From Dehalococcoidales bacterium (GTDB taxonomy: Bacteria; Chloroflexota; Dehalococcoidia; Dehalococcoidales; UBA3254): a stretch of 13,569 bases of DNA. Of this stretch, positions 7,198-13,569 are shown in pieces. The DNA is taken from the NCBI GenBank assembly GCA_016926695.1, contig JAFGOB010000189.1, forward strand, positions 1 through 13,569, written 5' to 3'. How positions within the stretch are numbered: the first letter of the stretch is position 1; every line of letters begins with the position of its first letter. The position numbers were made by a program, and so were the translations under genes. The notes under the pieces were generated by a model. It made no database searches. It was not told the DNA's origin and saw nothing but the letters and a program-made list of their open reading frames with translations.

Positions 7198-8274
7198 CTA
7201 GATCACGTTGACCTGGGCCGGATTTATAGCTTTGTACCTGGCCTTGTTGCCGGTGATTTCAAAGGCCTGAGGCATTTTATCCAGTCCGTCAAAGACATGA
7301 GTCACCAGGGGCGCCAACTGTACACGTTTGGTAGCCACCAGGTCCACTGCATAGCGGGCCAATTTGGCAGTGCTGCTTCCCAGGCCGCGATACAGAACGC
7401 CTTTCGAATTGATCGGACTGACATCGACCCTGGCATCGGCGCCGAGAAGAGCAATCTGGGATATTTTGCCCTGGTCGCGTACGATGCGCATGGCCTGAGT
7501 GACGGTAGCAACACCGGATAAACCCATTTTAGGATTGCCCCCGGCGCAGTCGAACACCAGGTCCGCTCCCACGCCATCTGTCGCCTTCAAGACCGCTTCG
7601 ACGGGTTCCTCCCGGCTGGCGTTGACCACGGCATCAGCCCCCAGACGGGTTGCCATGGCCAGGTTATCTTCATTAATATCGACGCCGATAACCTTGCCGG
7701 CCCCGGAGACACGGCAGATCTGGGTAGCGTTGAGCCCCATTGAGCCCTGCCCCAGCACGACCACGGTATCGCCCATCTCCACCCCAACCAGACTGATTGC
7801 CCCTAAAGTGCCTACCAGGGGCTGCATGGCCGCGGCTTCGCTGTCGGTGATCACAGGCGGGATGCTCATCATACCTTCACCCGGGAGAAGGACATATTCG
7901 GCCAGGCCTCCCGGTATGTCGATACCCAGCATGGGGCCTTTACAGCAGAGTTCTTCGTAACCTGCGCGGCACATGGCGCAATTGCGACAGGCCGGACGTC
8001 CGTAATAAAATATTCGGTCCCCGGTTTTAACATTGCACACGCCTTCTCCGGTTTCGATAACTTCAGCGCAAAACTCATGGCCGTACATCTGCCGGGGAGG
8101 ACCGCCTTCTGACGATTTCCCGGGGTTTTCGGAAAGACTCCTGAAGTTGGCGACTTCAGTAACACTGACCTGGACTTTCTTGATTTTAGCCAGAACCCAG
8201 CCGGGTTTGATTTCAGGAATGGGTATCTCATCCAGCCGCATATCATCGGGCCCATATATTCTCCAGGCTTTCAT
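7198..8274 (-). CDS. MDR-family dehydrogenase (zinc alcohol dehydrogenase/threonine dehydrogenase-like)
   Basis: 358 residues, the usual length. Start ATG 8274 with an AGGGAG site. Seen: YGHEFCAEV (His66, Glu67); structural-zinc cysteines 96, 99, 102 and 110; Rossmann motif GQGSMG at 175-180 with Asp194 in VIGVDINE, suggesting NAD. The usual first catalytic-zinc ligand (Cys in a CGTD-type motif) reads Ser37 (QVSVTEV), and the usual Glu/Cys third ligand reads Gln151 (AMQPLVG). The structural zinc is thus kept while the catalytic zinc site is changed. The gene has its own promoter (8323-8352), is divergent from the hydroxyacid dehydrogenase pair, and lies 225 nt before the mutase operon on the same strand. 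Readthrough into that operon is possible, since I see no terminator between them. It probably acts on a polyol, hydroxyacid or secondary alcohol, perhaps by zinc-independent chemistry. The substrate is unknown. Confidence 0.86.
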   Translation of the reverse strand: MKAWRIYGPDDMRLDEIPIPEIKPGWVLAKIKKVQVSVTEVANFRSLSENPGKSSEGGPPRQMYGHEFCAEVIETGEGVCNVKTGDRIFYYGRPACRNCAMCRAGYEELCCKGPMLGIDIPGGLAEYVLLPGEGMMSIPPVITDSEAAAMQPLVGTLGAISLVGVEMGDTVVVLGQGSMGLNATQICRVSGAGKVIGVDINEDNLAMATRLGADAVVNASREEPVEAVLKATDGVGADLVFDCAGGNPKMGLSGVATVTQAMRIVRDQGKISQIALLGADARVDVSPINSKGVLYRGLGSSTAKLARYAVDLVATKRVQLAPLVTHVFDGLDKMPQAFEITGNKARYKAINPAQVNVI

Positions 8275-8322
8275 ATTTCTTTTCTCCCTGCATGTGTAAA
8301 TAATTGCATTTTAATAGTAATT

Positions 8323-8352
8323 AGTATAAAATATGTCATTAATAATTGTCAA
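8323..8352 (-). promoter_or_regulatory. sigma-A-type promoter for the MDR dehydrogenase
   Basis: On the minus strand, a perfect -35 TTGACA (8352-8347) and a -10 TATACT (8328-8323) are separated by 18 bp. Transcription would start near 8316, giving a leader of about 42 nt before the ATG at 8274. It is AT-rich and sits in the divergent control region shared with the hydroxyacid dehydrogenase gene. Confidence 0.7.
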
Positions 8353-8377
8353 TAGGGTACTAAAAATACGAAATAAT

Positions 8378-8407
8378 GGCATTTAAGTTAATAATTGGTT
8401 AAATGCC
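8378..8407. promoter_or_regulatory. 9+9 bp perfect dyad in the divergent intergenic region
   Basis: The arms GGCATTTAA (8378-8386) and TTAAATGCC (8399-8407) are exact inverse complements around a 12-nt AT-rich spacer. The dyad lies 26 bp upstream of the -35 of the minus-strand dehydrogenase promoter and 34-63 nt before the plus-strand hydroxyacid dehydrogenase start, so one bound protein could control both. There is no T-tract, so it is not a terminator. The spacer contains TTAATAATTG (8388-8397), a 10-mer also found at 8339-8348, 49 nt away. This suits a multimeric AT-preferring regulator such as the Lrp-like protein encoded downstream; that link is inference. Confidence 0.45.
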
Positions 8408-8440
8408 GAATACGTTTTTACTTCGGAGAAGGAGGTAAAC

Positions 8441-9481
8441 ATGGCTTTTAGAGTGGTATTTGTTGCCTATGCGGATATGATGGTGAAGGAGTTGCCGGAA
8501 AACGTGATTGCTGCAGGAGCCGACCTGTCTGTTTATACGGTCGCCGATACTGAAGAAGACCTGATTTCACTATGTGCTGACGCTGATTGCGTCATAACCA
8601 ACCAGAGCTATTTCCCTTTCACTCCCAGGGTGTTCCGGGAACTACCGAAATGTAAATTCCTGTTAACGGCCAGTATAGGGTATGATGCCCTAAATGTCGA
8701 GGCGGCCACCGAACTGGGCATAGGCATCGTCAATCTGCGCGGTTTTTGTTCTGAAGAGCTGGCCGAACACTCCATGTCTTTAATGATGGCTTGCGCACGT
8801 AATATCGTGACGGCAAATAGCCGGGTCAGGGAAGGAAAACCGGCGCCCCGTCTGACAGAAAAAGAAGGCCGGCACCTGACTATTCTGAAAGGGAAGACCC
8901 TGGGGATCGTCGGCTTCGGGCTTGCCGGGCGTGCGCTGGTACCAAAAGCCCGGGGTTTTGAAATGGAAATCCTGTCCTCTGATCCGTTTGTGGAAAAAGA
9001 GGTTTTTGAGAGATTTGGCGTGGAAAAAGCAGACCTGGATAAATTACTGGAAAAGTCTGACTTTATCGCCATCCATGCAAGCCTGAATTCGACCAGCTTC
9101 CACTTGATGGGACCGGACCAGTTTAACAAAATGAAGCCGACCGCTTTTGTCATCAACACGGCACGCGGCGCTATCATCGATGAGCCTGCACTGGTGTCCG
9201 CTCTTTCAGACGGAAATATAGCCGGGGCGGGTCTTGATGTGACAGAACAGGAACCGCTGCCGCCGGACAGTCCCCTGACCAAACTGAATAATGTGATCCT
9301 GACCGGGCACCGCGCCGGCAGTTCGCGCGAATCAAATGTGATCTGGGGAAAACGGCCGGCTGAAGATATAGCCAGGATGATGCGCTGTGAATGGCCGGTC
9401 GGCCTGGTCAATCCCGAGGTAAAGGAAAAGTTCGTGGCCAAATGGGGCCCGATGAAAGAGCCCCGGGATGTCGATTTCTAA
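8441..9481 (+). CDS. D-isomer-specific 2-hydroxyacid dehydrogenase (phosphoglycerate dehydrogenase-like)
   Basis: 346 residues, full length, with no C-terminal ACT domain, so it is not a classical serine-pathway SerA. Start ATG 8441 has an excellent AAGGAGG site. Seen: catalytic domain halves at about 1-105 and 300-346 around a Rossmann domain; cofactor motif GFGLAG (158-163); and the catalytic triad Arg242 (NTARGAIID), Glu271 (TEQEP) and His290 (TGHRAGSS). It would reduce a 2-oxo acid to a D-2-hydroxy acid or the reverse with NAD(H). It is the first gene of a two-gene plus-strand operon, 15 nt before the FAH-family gene. That suggests the 2-oxo acid is made or consumed by the FAH-type enzyme. 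A plus-strand promoter is not clear; the dyad at 8378-8407 lies in its upstream region. The substrate cannot be fixed from sequence (phosphoglycerate, glyoxylate or branched oxo acids are family options). Confidence 0.9.
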   Translation: MAFRVVFVAYADMMVKELPENVIAAGADLSVYTVADTEEDLISLCADADCVITNQSYFPFTPRVFRELPKCKFLLTASIGYDALNVEAATELGIGIVNLRGFCSEELAEHSMSLMMACARNIVTANSRVREGKPAPRLTEKEGRHLTILKGKTLGIVGFGLAGRALVPKARGFEMEILSSDPFVEKEVFERFGVEKADLDKLLEKSDFIAIHASLNSTSFHLMGPDQFNKMKPTAFVINTARGAIIDEPALVSALSDGNIAGAGLDVTEQEPLPPDSPLTKLNNVILTGHRAGSSRESNVIWGKRPAEDIARMMRCEWPVGLVNPEVKEKFVAKWGPMKEPRDVDF

Positions 9482-9496
9482 TAAAAGGAGATTGAA

Positions 9497-10246
9497 ATGA
9501 AAATTGTCAGATTTCAAGAGGATAAATCAGCCAGATACGGCCTGCTGGAGGGGAATGAGATATTCTCTTTAGAAGGGGACTTGCTGGGAAAATTCCAGGC
9601 GGGGAAGAAACTGGGTAAACTGGAAGACGTCAGGCTGCTGGCCCCGGTACAGCCCAATCTGGTGGTGGGGCTGGGGGGAAACTACCACAGTCTTTTAGCG
9701 GTAGATACCAGTATCCATTCCAAGCCGGAGGCGTTTCTTAAACCACCATCAGCCGTAATCGGGCATCTGGACCAGATCATCTATCCTCAAATAGTCACCA
9801 ATGTCCACATGGAAGGTGAACTGGCAGTGATCATGAAACGTGAAGCCAGGCACGTTCCGGAAGAAGATGCTTTCGATTATATCCTGGGATACACCTGCGC
9901 CAATGACGTAACGGCCCACATCGAGGGCGACCGGGGCTCCACCCGGGCCAAATCCTTTTATACCTTCTGCCCCCTTGGACCGTGTATCGCCACCGGCCTG
10001 GACCCGGACAACCTGAAAATCACCTCCCGGCTGAACGGAGAGCTTGTACAGGAAGGCGATCCGACCAGCGACATGGTATTTAACGTCCGGAAGATAATCA
10101 GCTATATTACGGAGTTCATGGCCCTGCGCCCGCTGGATGTCGTATTGACCGGTACATCCAGACCTCCTAAAATGCTCAAGGCCGGGGATGTGGTGGAGAT
10201 CGAAATAGAGGGGATCGGGCTGCTGAGTAATAGCGTAGTCGAGTAA
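9497..10246 (+). CDS. fumarylacetoacetate hydrolase (FAH) family protein
   Basis: 249 residues, the usual size of single-domain bacterial FAH enzymes. Start ATG 9497 with an AAAGGAG site. Seen: the KPPSAVIG segment (82-89); metal ligands Glu106 and Glu108 (HMEGELAV) and Asp137 (CANDVTAH); GYTCANDV; and the C-terminal LTGTSRPPKMLKAGDVVEIEIEG. Family members use Mg or Mn to cleave C-C bonds, decarboxylate, hydrate or tautomerise 2-oxo/2-hydroxy dienoic acids (fumarylpyruvate hydrolase, HpcE/HpaG, oxaloacetate decarboxylase, ureidoglycolate lyase-like). The usual NYxxHxxE lid motif reads NYHSLL, with the His moved to just after Tyr63, which may change the catalytic dyad. It follows the hydroxyacid dehydrogenase by 15 nt, so the two likely act in sequence on a 2-oxo acid. 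The precise reaction is open. Confidence 0.88.
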   Translation: MKIVRFQEDKSARYGLLEGNEIFSLEGDLLGKFQAGKKLGKLEDVRLLAPVQPNLVVGLGGNYHSLLAVDTSIHSKPEAFLKPPSAVIGHLDQIIYPQIVTNVHMEGELAVIMKREARHVPEEDAFDYILGYTCANDVTAHIEGDRGSTRAKSFYTFCPLGPCIATGLDPDNLKITSRLNGELVQEGDPTSDMVFNVRKIISYITEFMALRPLDVVLTGTSRPPKMLKAGDVVEIEIEGIGLLSNSVVE

Positions 10247-10336
10247 TCCGCCGAGTAACCTGGTTTGCTGAAAAATACCCGGCAAAGAATCCTGCACGAC
10301 CGGTGATGCTGCGTTCCGTCAGAATCGGTGATATAC

Positions 10337-10342
10337 TATAAT
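10337..10342 (+). promoter_or_regulatory. possible -10 element for the Lrp-like regulator gene
   Basis: TATAAT at 10337-10342 lies about 48 nt before the ATG at 10390, inside TATACTATAAT. The -35 region at a 17-bp spacing (TTCCGT, 10314-10319) is poor. The direct repeats CGGTGAT at 10301-10307 and 10326-10332 lie 25 nt apart around it and could be an activator or autoregulation site. The call is weak: it rests on one hexamer. The 143-nt gap after the FAH gene holds no terminator I can see, so cotranscription with that operon is also possible. Confidence 0.3.
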
Positions 10343-10389
10343 CAATAAATAACAGAAGCCACGGATAACAGTTCAACTGGTTGTGGAAG

Positions 10390-11328
10390 ATGATAGACGA
10401 AATCAACCGGAAACTGATGATTGCTCTGAGTAAAGACGGCCGTTACAGCTACGCCAGGCTGGCCAGGGAACTGGGTATTAAAGCTACCACCGTAGCCAAA
10501 CGAGTTGACTCCATGATGCAGGATGATGTCTTTACCATCAATGCCATACCCAATCCGATAAATATGGGTTACAGGGTAATGTCGGTAATCGGCCTGGATG
10601 TTGAGCTGCCGTCCGTTGAAGATGTCTGCGAAAAACTGGCAGAATATCCCAACGTGAGTTATATAGCAACCACGTTTGGCAGGTTTGATATCCTGCTCAA
10701 TGCTGAATTCCGGGACCTGGAATCCCTGAACAAACTGGTAAAGGAAGATATTCCGAGCCTCGGAGGGATCCGGATGATCGAAACATGGATTGTATCGGAG
10801 GTTAAAAAGAGGTTCCAGGTTACAAACAAATTCAGTCCCATGTCAATTAAACCCGTTCCGATTGATGATATCGACGACCAGTTGATCAGGGAACTCAGGA
10901 AAGACGGACGCGCTCCATTTACCGTCCTGGCCGAAAAGTACGGGCTGAGCACAGCCATGGTATCGAGAAGAGTGGCCTCCCTGGTGAAAAAGAACGTGAT
11001 CCAGATAACCATAGCCCCGAACCCCACCAGGATGGGCCGGCCGGTGGTAGCCTATGTCGGCCTGTACGTTAAACCGCACCAGGTCGATATAGTGGCTTCC
11101 CGGCTGTCAGAGTATTCCCAGATACCCCAGGTGATGACCTTGATGAATGGCTATGACATACTGGCAGTGGTCACTTTCAAAGACCTGGAAGTGCTTTCCA
11201 GGTTTATAATGAAGGAAATTGCCTCCATCGAGGGAGTTGTCAATATAGAAACCCTGGTGCGGGCCGAGTTCAAAAAGCGCACCTATCTGGGTTTTGACTT
11301 CGAAAAAGCCTTACAGCAGATGTTTTAA
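10390..11328 (+). CDS. Lrp/AsnC family transcriptional regulator, two fused Lrp units
   Basis: About 312 residues, double the roughly 150 of a normal Lrp. Unit 1 (about 1-150): winged helix-turn-helix with IDEINRKLMIALSKDGR, LARELGIKATTVAKRV and PNPINMGY, then a RAM/AsnC ligand domain (VMSVIGLDVEL to the TWIVSEVKKRF region). Unit 2 (about 155-312) repeats this: IDDIDDQLIRELRKDGR, LAEKYGLSTAMVSRRV, PNPTRMG, then VVAYVGLYV to VNIETLVRAEFKKRTY. Both recognition helices look intact, so one chain may bind like an Lrp dimer. I chose ATG 10390 because Lrp units begin MxDEIDRK; a TTG at 10381 is also possible, and neither has a clear ribosome binding site. AsnC-type siroheme decarboxylases share this fold, but the strong HTH and MGxxVVAYVGL pattern favour a regulator. 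It probably controls the surrounding catabolic genes. A strong terminator follows at 11451. Confidence 0.87.
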   Translation: MIDEINRKLMIALSKDGRYSYARLARELGIKATTVAKRVDSMMQDDVFTINAIPNPINMGYRVMSVIGLDVELPSVEDVCEKLAEYPNVSYIATTFGRFDILLNAEFRDLESLNKLVKEDIPSLGGIRMIETWIVSEVKKRFQVTNKFSPMSIKPVPIDDIDDQLIRELRKDGRAPFTVLAEKYGLSTAMVSRRVASLVKKNVIQITIAPNPTRMGRPVVAYVGLYVKPHQVDIVASRLSEYSQIPQVMTLMNGYDILAVVTFKDLEVLSRFIMKEIASIEGVVNIETLVRAEFKKRTYLGFDFEKALQQMF

Positions 11329-11450
11329 CCGGCAGAAGCGTACAGCCGCTTTTCGTCTACGGGCTGTCTATCCCTATCTTAGCCATGGCAGTCTTTGTTT
11401 TACGGTTGGTCCGCCGCAGAACAGGCTGAAAACTGATAGACAATAGGCGC

Positions 11451-11497
11451 AATAAACAGCCATGGTACTGATAGTGGGACCATGGCTGTTTATTTTT
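11451..11497 (+). terminator. rho-independent terminator after the Lrp-like gene
   Basis: A perfect 16-bp inverted repeat, AATAAACAGCCATGGT (11451-11466) and ACCATGGCTGTTTATT (11479-11494), encloses a 12-nt loop and runs into a T-rich end (TTTATTTTT) on the plus strand. It lies 123 nt after the regulator stop codon and separates it from the beta-helix gene. The 529-nt gap 11329-11857 otherwise holds a weak hairpin at 11334-11353, the promoter at 11652 and a long leader. Confidence 0.85.
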
Positions 11498-11651
11498 ACA
11501 GAGAACTGCTTTTCAGGGCACATTTTTAAAAAGACGTTGTAGAATATGATCAAAAGAATCAATTAACTTCATAAAAAAGACATGCCGGATATCTATAAAA
11601 AGAAGCGCTGAAAAAATGCTAATTGTACAGGGATTTCAAGACAAAAGGCAT

Positions 11652-11680
11652 TTGACAAATAAATTTATTTTGCTTATACT
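11652..11680 (+). promoter_or_regulatory. consensus sigma-A promoter for the beta-helix/DUF11 protein
   Basis: A perfect -35 TTGACA (11652-11657), a 17-bp spacer and a -10 TATACT (11675-11680, one mismatch to consensus). The expected start near 11687 gives a leader of about 170 nt before the ATG at 11858. This is one of the two best promoters in the window. Confidence 0.78.
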
Positions 11681-11761
11681 ACACCGCAAAATTTAGTTTA
11701 ATTCAGTTTGTTTCTTAGATCAGTTTTTCAAACTATATAACCCGACTCTTAGACCGTTTAA

Positions 11762-11793
11762 GGTTGAGGGGGCATATTAACTCCAAGACAACC
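11762..11793 (+). other. hairpin in the long 5' leader of the beta-helix gene
   Basis: GGTTG (11762-11766) can pair with CAACC (11789-11793), with a further inner helix GGGG/CTCC (one G-U) closing the loop. No known riboswitch consensus is visible; I looked in particular for the c-di-GMP (GEMM) cores, which are common before surface protein genes, and did not find them. It may be only a stability element. Confidence 0.25.
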
Positions 11794-11857
11794 AACCGCA
11801 GGCTTATTGCATTCAGATATTGTAAATAAAATATTTCAGAGGAGAAGAGAAACACCC

Positions 11858-13569
11858 ATGAAAAGACACCTGACTTTTTTGGCAATAGCTTTCCTGATTC
11901 TGGTAGTGGCAGCGGGGTTTTTGCCGGCGCAGGTGGCCGGAGCAGGCGACTTCAATGTACCGACGGTTGAATACCCGACTATTCAGGACGGCATCGATGC
12001 CGCATTCGCAGCCGGCGGTGGCACCGTACATGTGGCGGCAGGCACCTATTATAAGAACATTACGTTAAAAGACGGTGTAGAGGTGCTGGGAGCCGGGGAG
12101 GCGGTCACCACAATTGACGGCAGCGGCTTGGACACAGTGGTAACCGCTGTCGATGTCAGTTCCGAGACGAAGATAGACGGATTTACCATTACCCATGGAA
12201 AAAGCTCCGATGGCGGCGGGATGCGCAATGAAAATTCCTCGCCTGTGGTGACCAACTGCACATTTTCCGGCAACTGGGTTAAATATGGTGGCGGCGGGAT
12301 GTGCAATATTAGTTCCGATACAATACTTATCAACTGCACCTTTTCCAGCAATTCGGCTGATTGTGGCGGCGGAATATGCAATTATAGCTCCGATCCAGCA
12401 CTAACCGGCTGCACCTTCTCCGGCAACTCGGCTGGACATGATGGCGGCGGGATGTATAATAATGATTCCTCTCCAACGGCAACCAGCTGCGCCTTCTCCG
12501 GTAACTCGACTTATGAAGGCGGCGGTATGTACAACAATAGTTCCGATCCAACGTTAACCGGCTGCACCTTCTCCGGCAACTCGGTTTACTATAGCGGTGG
12601 CGGGATGTTTAATAATTATTCCACTCCAACAGTAACAAACTGCATCTTTTCCGGCAACTCGGCGAATCATGGAGGTGGGATATTTAATGTCTCGTCCGGT
12701 CCGACGGTGACCAACTGCACCTTTTATGGCAATTCGGCAGAATATTGTGGCGGTGGATTATATTTTTATGCAAATCATGAATTGTACCCTGCAAAGGTAA
12801 CCAATTGCATCCTCTGGGATGATATACCGGATGAGATCTACAACTTGGATACGACTCCAACGGTCAGCTACAGCGATGTTTATCAGAACTCAGGTATATA
12901 TACCGGCACTGGTAACATTAACTCCGATCCCCTGTTTGTCGATCCGGACAACGGTGACTTTCACCTGCAATACGACTCCCCCTGTATCGACAGCGGCACC
13001 AACTCGGCACCGTCCATTCCGGCTGAGGACTTCGAGGGGGACGGCCGTATTCTTGACGGCGACGGAGACAGTACAGCCACTGTGGATATGGGGGTGGACG
13101 AGTACTTTCCACGCGCCGATCTGGAAGTCGCCAAGATGGATAGTCCCGATCCAGTAATGGCAGGAGGAGAAGTTATCTGGACTATCGTCGTTACCAATCA
13201 CGGCCCTTCGGGTGCCGGCGATGTAGTCCTGACGGATGATATGCCCTTGCAGGTAGAATATTTGCAGTACTCCCCTGACAGCGGAAATAGCTGGTCCGAC
13301 TGGTCGAGTCCATTGAGCCTGGGGACGCTGGCTTCCGAAGACGACATTGAAATATTAATCAGGGGAACAGTCGATTCCTCGACTGAAAAAGACACCGTTA
13401 TCACCAATACGGCCGAAGTATCTTCAGTTATAGAGGACCCCGACACTGAAAACAACTCGTCAACCTCTGAGGCCACGGTTGATACGTCATCGGACCTGGA
13501 GGTCACGAAAACAGGCCGTGACAGGGCGGTCGGGGGAGGCAGTCTTATCTATACCATCACTGTAACCAA
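11858..13569 (+). CDS. secreted right-handed beta-helix protein with DUF11 domains, partial (cut at window edge)
   Basis: The ATG at 11858 follows a GAGGAGA site, and 570 codons stay open to the window end. Seen: a signal peptide (KR at 2-3, hydrophobic 5-22, likely cleavage around AGA-GDF at 27-31); a pectate-lyase-like beta-helix N-cap (YPTIQDGIDAA; GGGTVHVAAGTY); seven to eight helix turns (about 119-317) of the type GGGMYN-x-SS-PTVTNCTFSGNSA; a DPLFVDPDNGDFHL ... SPCIDSG module, common at the end of such helices (357-380); one full DUF11/conserved-repeat domain (about 420-545, DLEVAKMDSPDPV ... NTAEV ... DPDTENNS); and the start of a second (SDLEVTKT). The protein is exported and probably cell-surface; any anchor lies beyond the window. 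A carbohydrate-lyase catalytic site is not evident, so adhesion, structure or glycan binding are options. It has its own promoter and terminator-bounded unit, so it is probably unrelated to the catabolic cluster. Confidence 0.9.
   Translation, partial: MKRHLTFLAIAFLILVVAAGFLPAQVAGAGDFNVPTVEYPTIQDGIDAAFAAGGGTVHVAAGTYYKNITLKDGVEVLGAGEAVTTIDGSGLDTVVTAVDVSSETKIDGFTITHGKSSDGGGMRNENSSPVVTNCTFSGNWVKYGGGGMCNISSDTILINCTFSSNSADCGGGICNYSSDPALTGCTFSGNSAGHDGGGMYNNDSSPTATSCAFSGNSTYEGGGMYNNSSDPTLTGCTFSGNSVYYSGGGMFNNYSTPTVTNCIFSGNSANHGGGIFNVSSGPTVTNCTFYGNSAEYCGGGLYFYANHELYPAKVTNCILWDDIPDEIYNLDTTPTVSYSDVYQNSGIYTGTGNINSDPLFVDPDNGDFHLQYDSPCIDSGTNSAPSIPAEDFEGDGRILDGDGDSTATVDMGVDEYFPRADLEVAKMDSPDPVMAGGEVIWTIVVTNHGPSGAGDVVLTDDMPLQVEYLQYSPDSGNSWSDWSSPLSLGTLASEDDIEILIRGTVDSSTEKDTVITNTAEVSSVIEDPDTENNSSTSEATVDTSSDLEVTKTGRDRAVGGGSLIYTITVT
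12211..12810 (+). repeat. coding beta-helix repeat, two-turn (153-nt) periodicity
   Basis: Each turn carries NCTFSGNS followed by GGGM(Y/F/C)N. Core cysteines fall at residues 134, 160, 185, 211, 236, 262, 287 and 317, a strict alternation of 26 and 25 residues until the last step. The 51-residue, 153-nt super-period is visible in the DNA: 12389-12431 and 12542-12584 match at 40 of 43 bases. Confidence 0.85.

Noticed and set aside
8281..8440. A clear plus-strand promoter for the hydroxyacid dehydrogenase gene
   Set aside because: Several AT-rich hexamers (TTGTCA, TACTAA, TTAATAAT) exist, but none form a convincing -35/-10 pair with normal spacing, so none is called.
8608..9441. A 277-codon minus-strand frame inside the hydroxyacid dehydrogenase
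   Set aside because: It lies opposite a gene with all catalytic motifs intact, and its serine/arginine/proline-rich translation is typical of an antisense shadow.
11334..11353. A 7-bp hairpin (AGAAGCG/CGCTTTT) just after the Lrp-like gene as a terminator
   Set aside because: It is short, contains a G-U pair and is followed by TCGTCT rather than a T-tract. The 16-bp stem at 11451-11494 is far better.
12049..12551. Minus-strand open frames across the beta-helix repeats
   Set aside because: These are antisense shadows caused by the repetitive low-stop composition. The plus-strand frame has a signal peptide, a ribosome binding site and clear repeats.

Overview
The window looks like an accessory metabolic region of an anaerobic Gram-positive bacterium of the Clostridia type (Peptococcaceae / Desulfotomaculum-Pelotomaculum-like). 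This is an inference. It rests on strong AGGAGG-type ribosome binding sites, glutamate-mutase-type B12 enzymes, a heterodisulfide-reductase-like iron-sulfur protein, a large DUF11 surface protein and mid-range base composition. No tRNA, rRNA, CRISPR array, insertion sequence or phage gene was seen.

Layout. (1) Positions 1-578, minus strand: the N-terminal part of an HdrD/GlpC-like protein with two 4Fe-4S sites and a CCG domain, cut by the window edge. (2) Positions 579-1297: no intact gene; one minus-strand frame holds coding-like stretches broken by many stops. (3) Positions 1298-6972, minus strand: a tight five-gene operon read right to left: creatinase/prolidase-fold protein, glutamate-mutase-E-like paralog 1, B12-binding S subunit, E-like paralog 2, zinc alcohol dehydrogenase. 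Gaps between genes are 13-43 nt. A perfect 20-bp tandem palindromic element sits just upstream. (4) Positions 7198-8274, minus strand: a second MDR dehydrogenase with its own strong promoter. (5) Positions 8441-10246, plus strand: a divergent pair, D-2-hydroxyacid dehydrogenase and FAH-family hydrolase/isomerase, behind a control region with a 9+9 bp dyad. (6) Positions 10390-11328, plus strand: an Lrp/AsnC regulator made of two fused Lrp units, followed by a strong terminator. (7) Positions 11858 to the end, plus strand: a secreted right-handed beta-helix protein with a stacked-cysteine repeat and DUF11 domains, cut by the window edge, with its own consensus promoter and a leader of about 170 nt.

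How the genes may work together (inference). Regions 3-6 look like one catabolic locus of about 10 kb. An adenosylcobalamin mutase rearranges the carbon skeleton of a carboxylic acid. MDR and 2-hydroxyacid dehydrogenases handle alcohol and 2-oxo/2-hydroxy acid steps. The FAH-family enzyme cleaves or isomerises a 2-oxo acid, and the double Lrp senses a pathway metabolite. Both E-like subunits keep the adenosyl-contacting Lys/Glu and two of the three substrate-binding arginines of glutamate mutase, but lack its Arg66, Glu171, Tyr177 and Tyr181. The substrate is therefore probably not glutamate. Together with the creatinase-fold protein that has lost its metal ligands, this makes the locus the best candidate here for an undescribed pathway.
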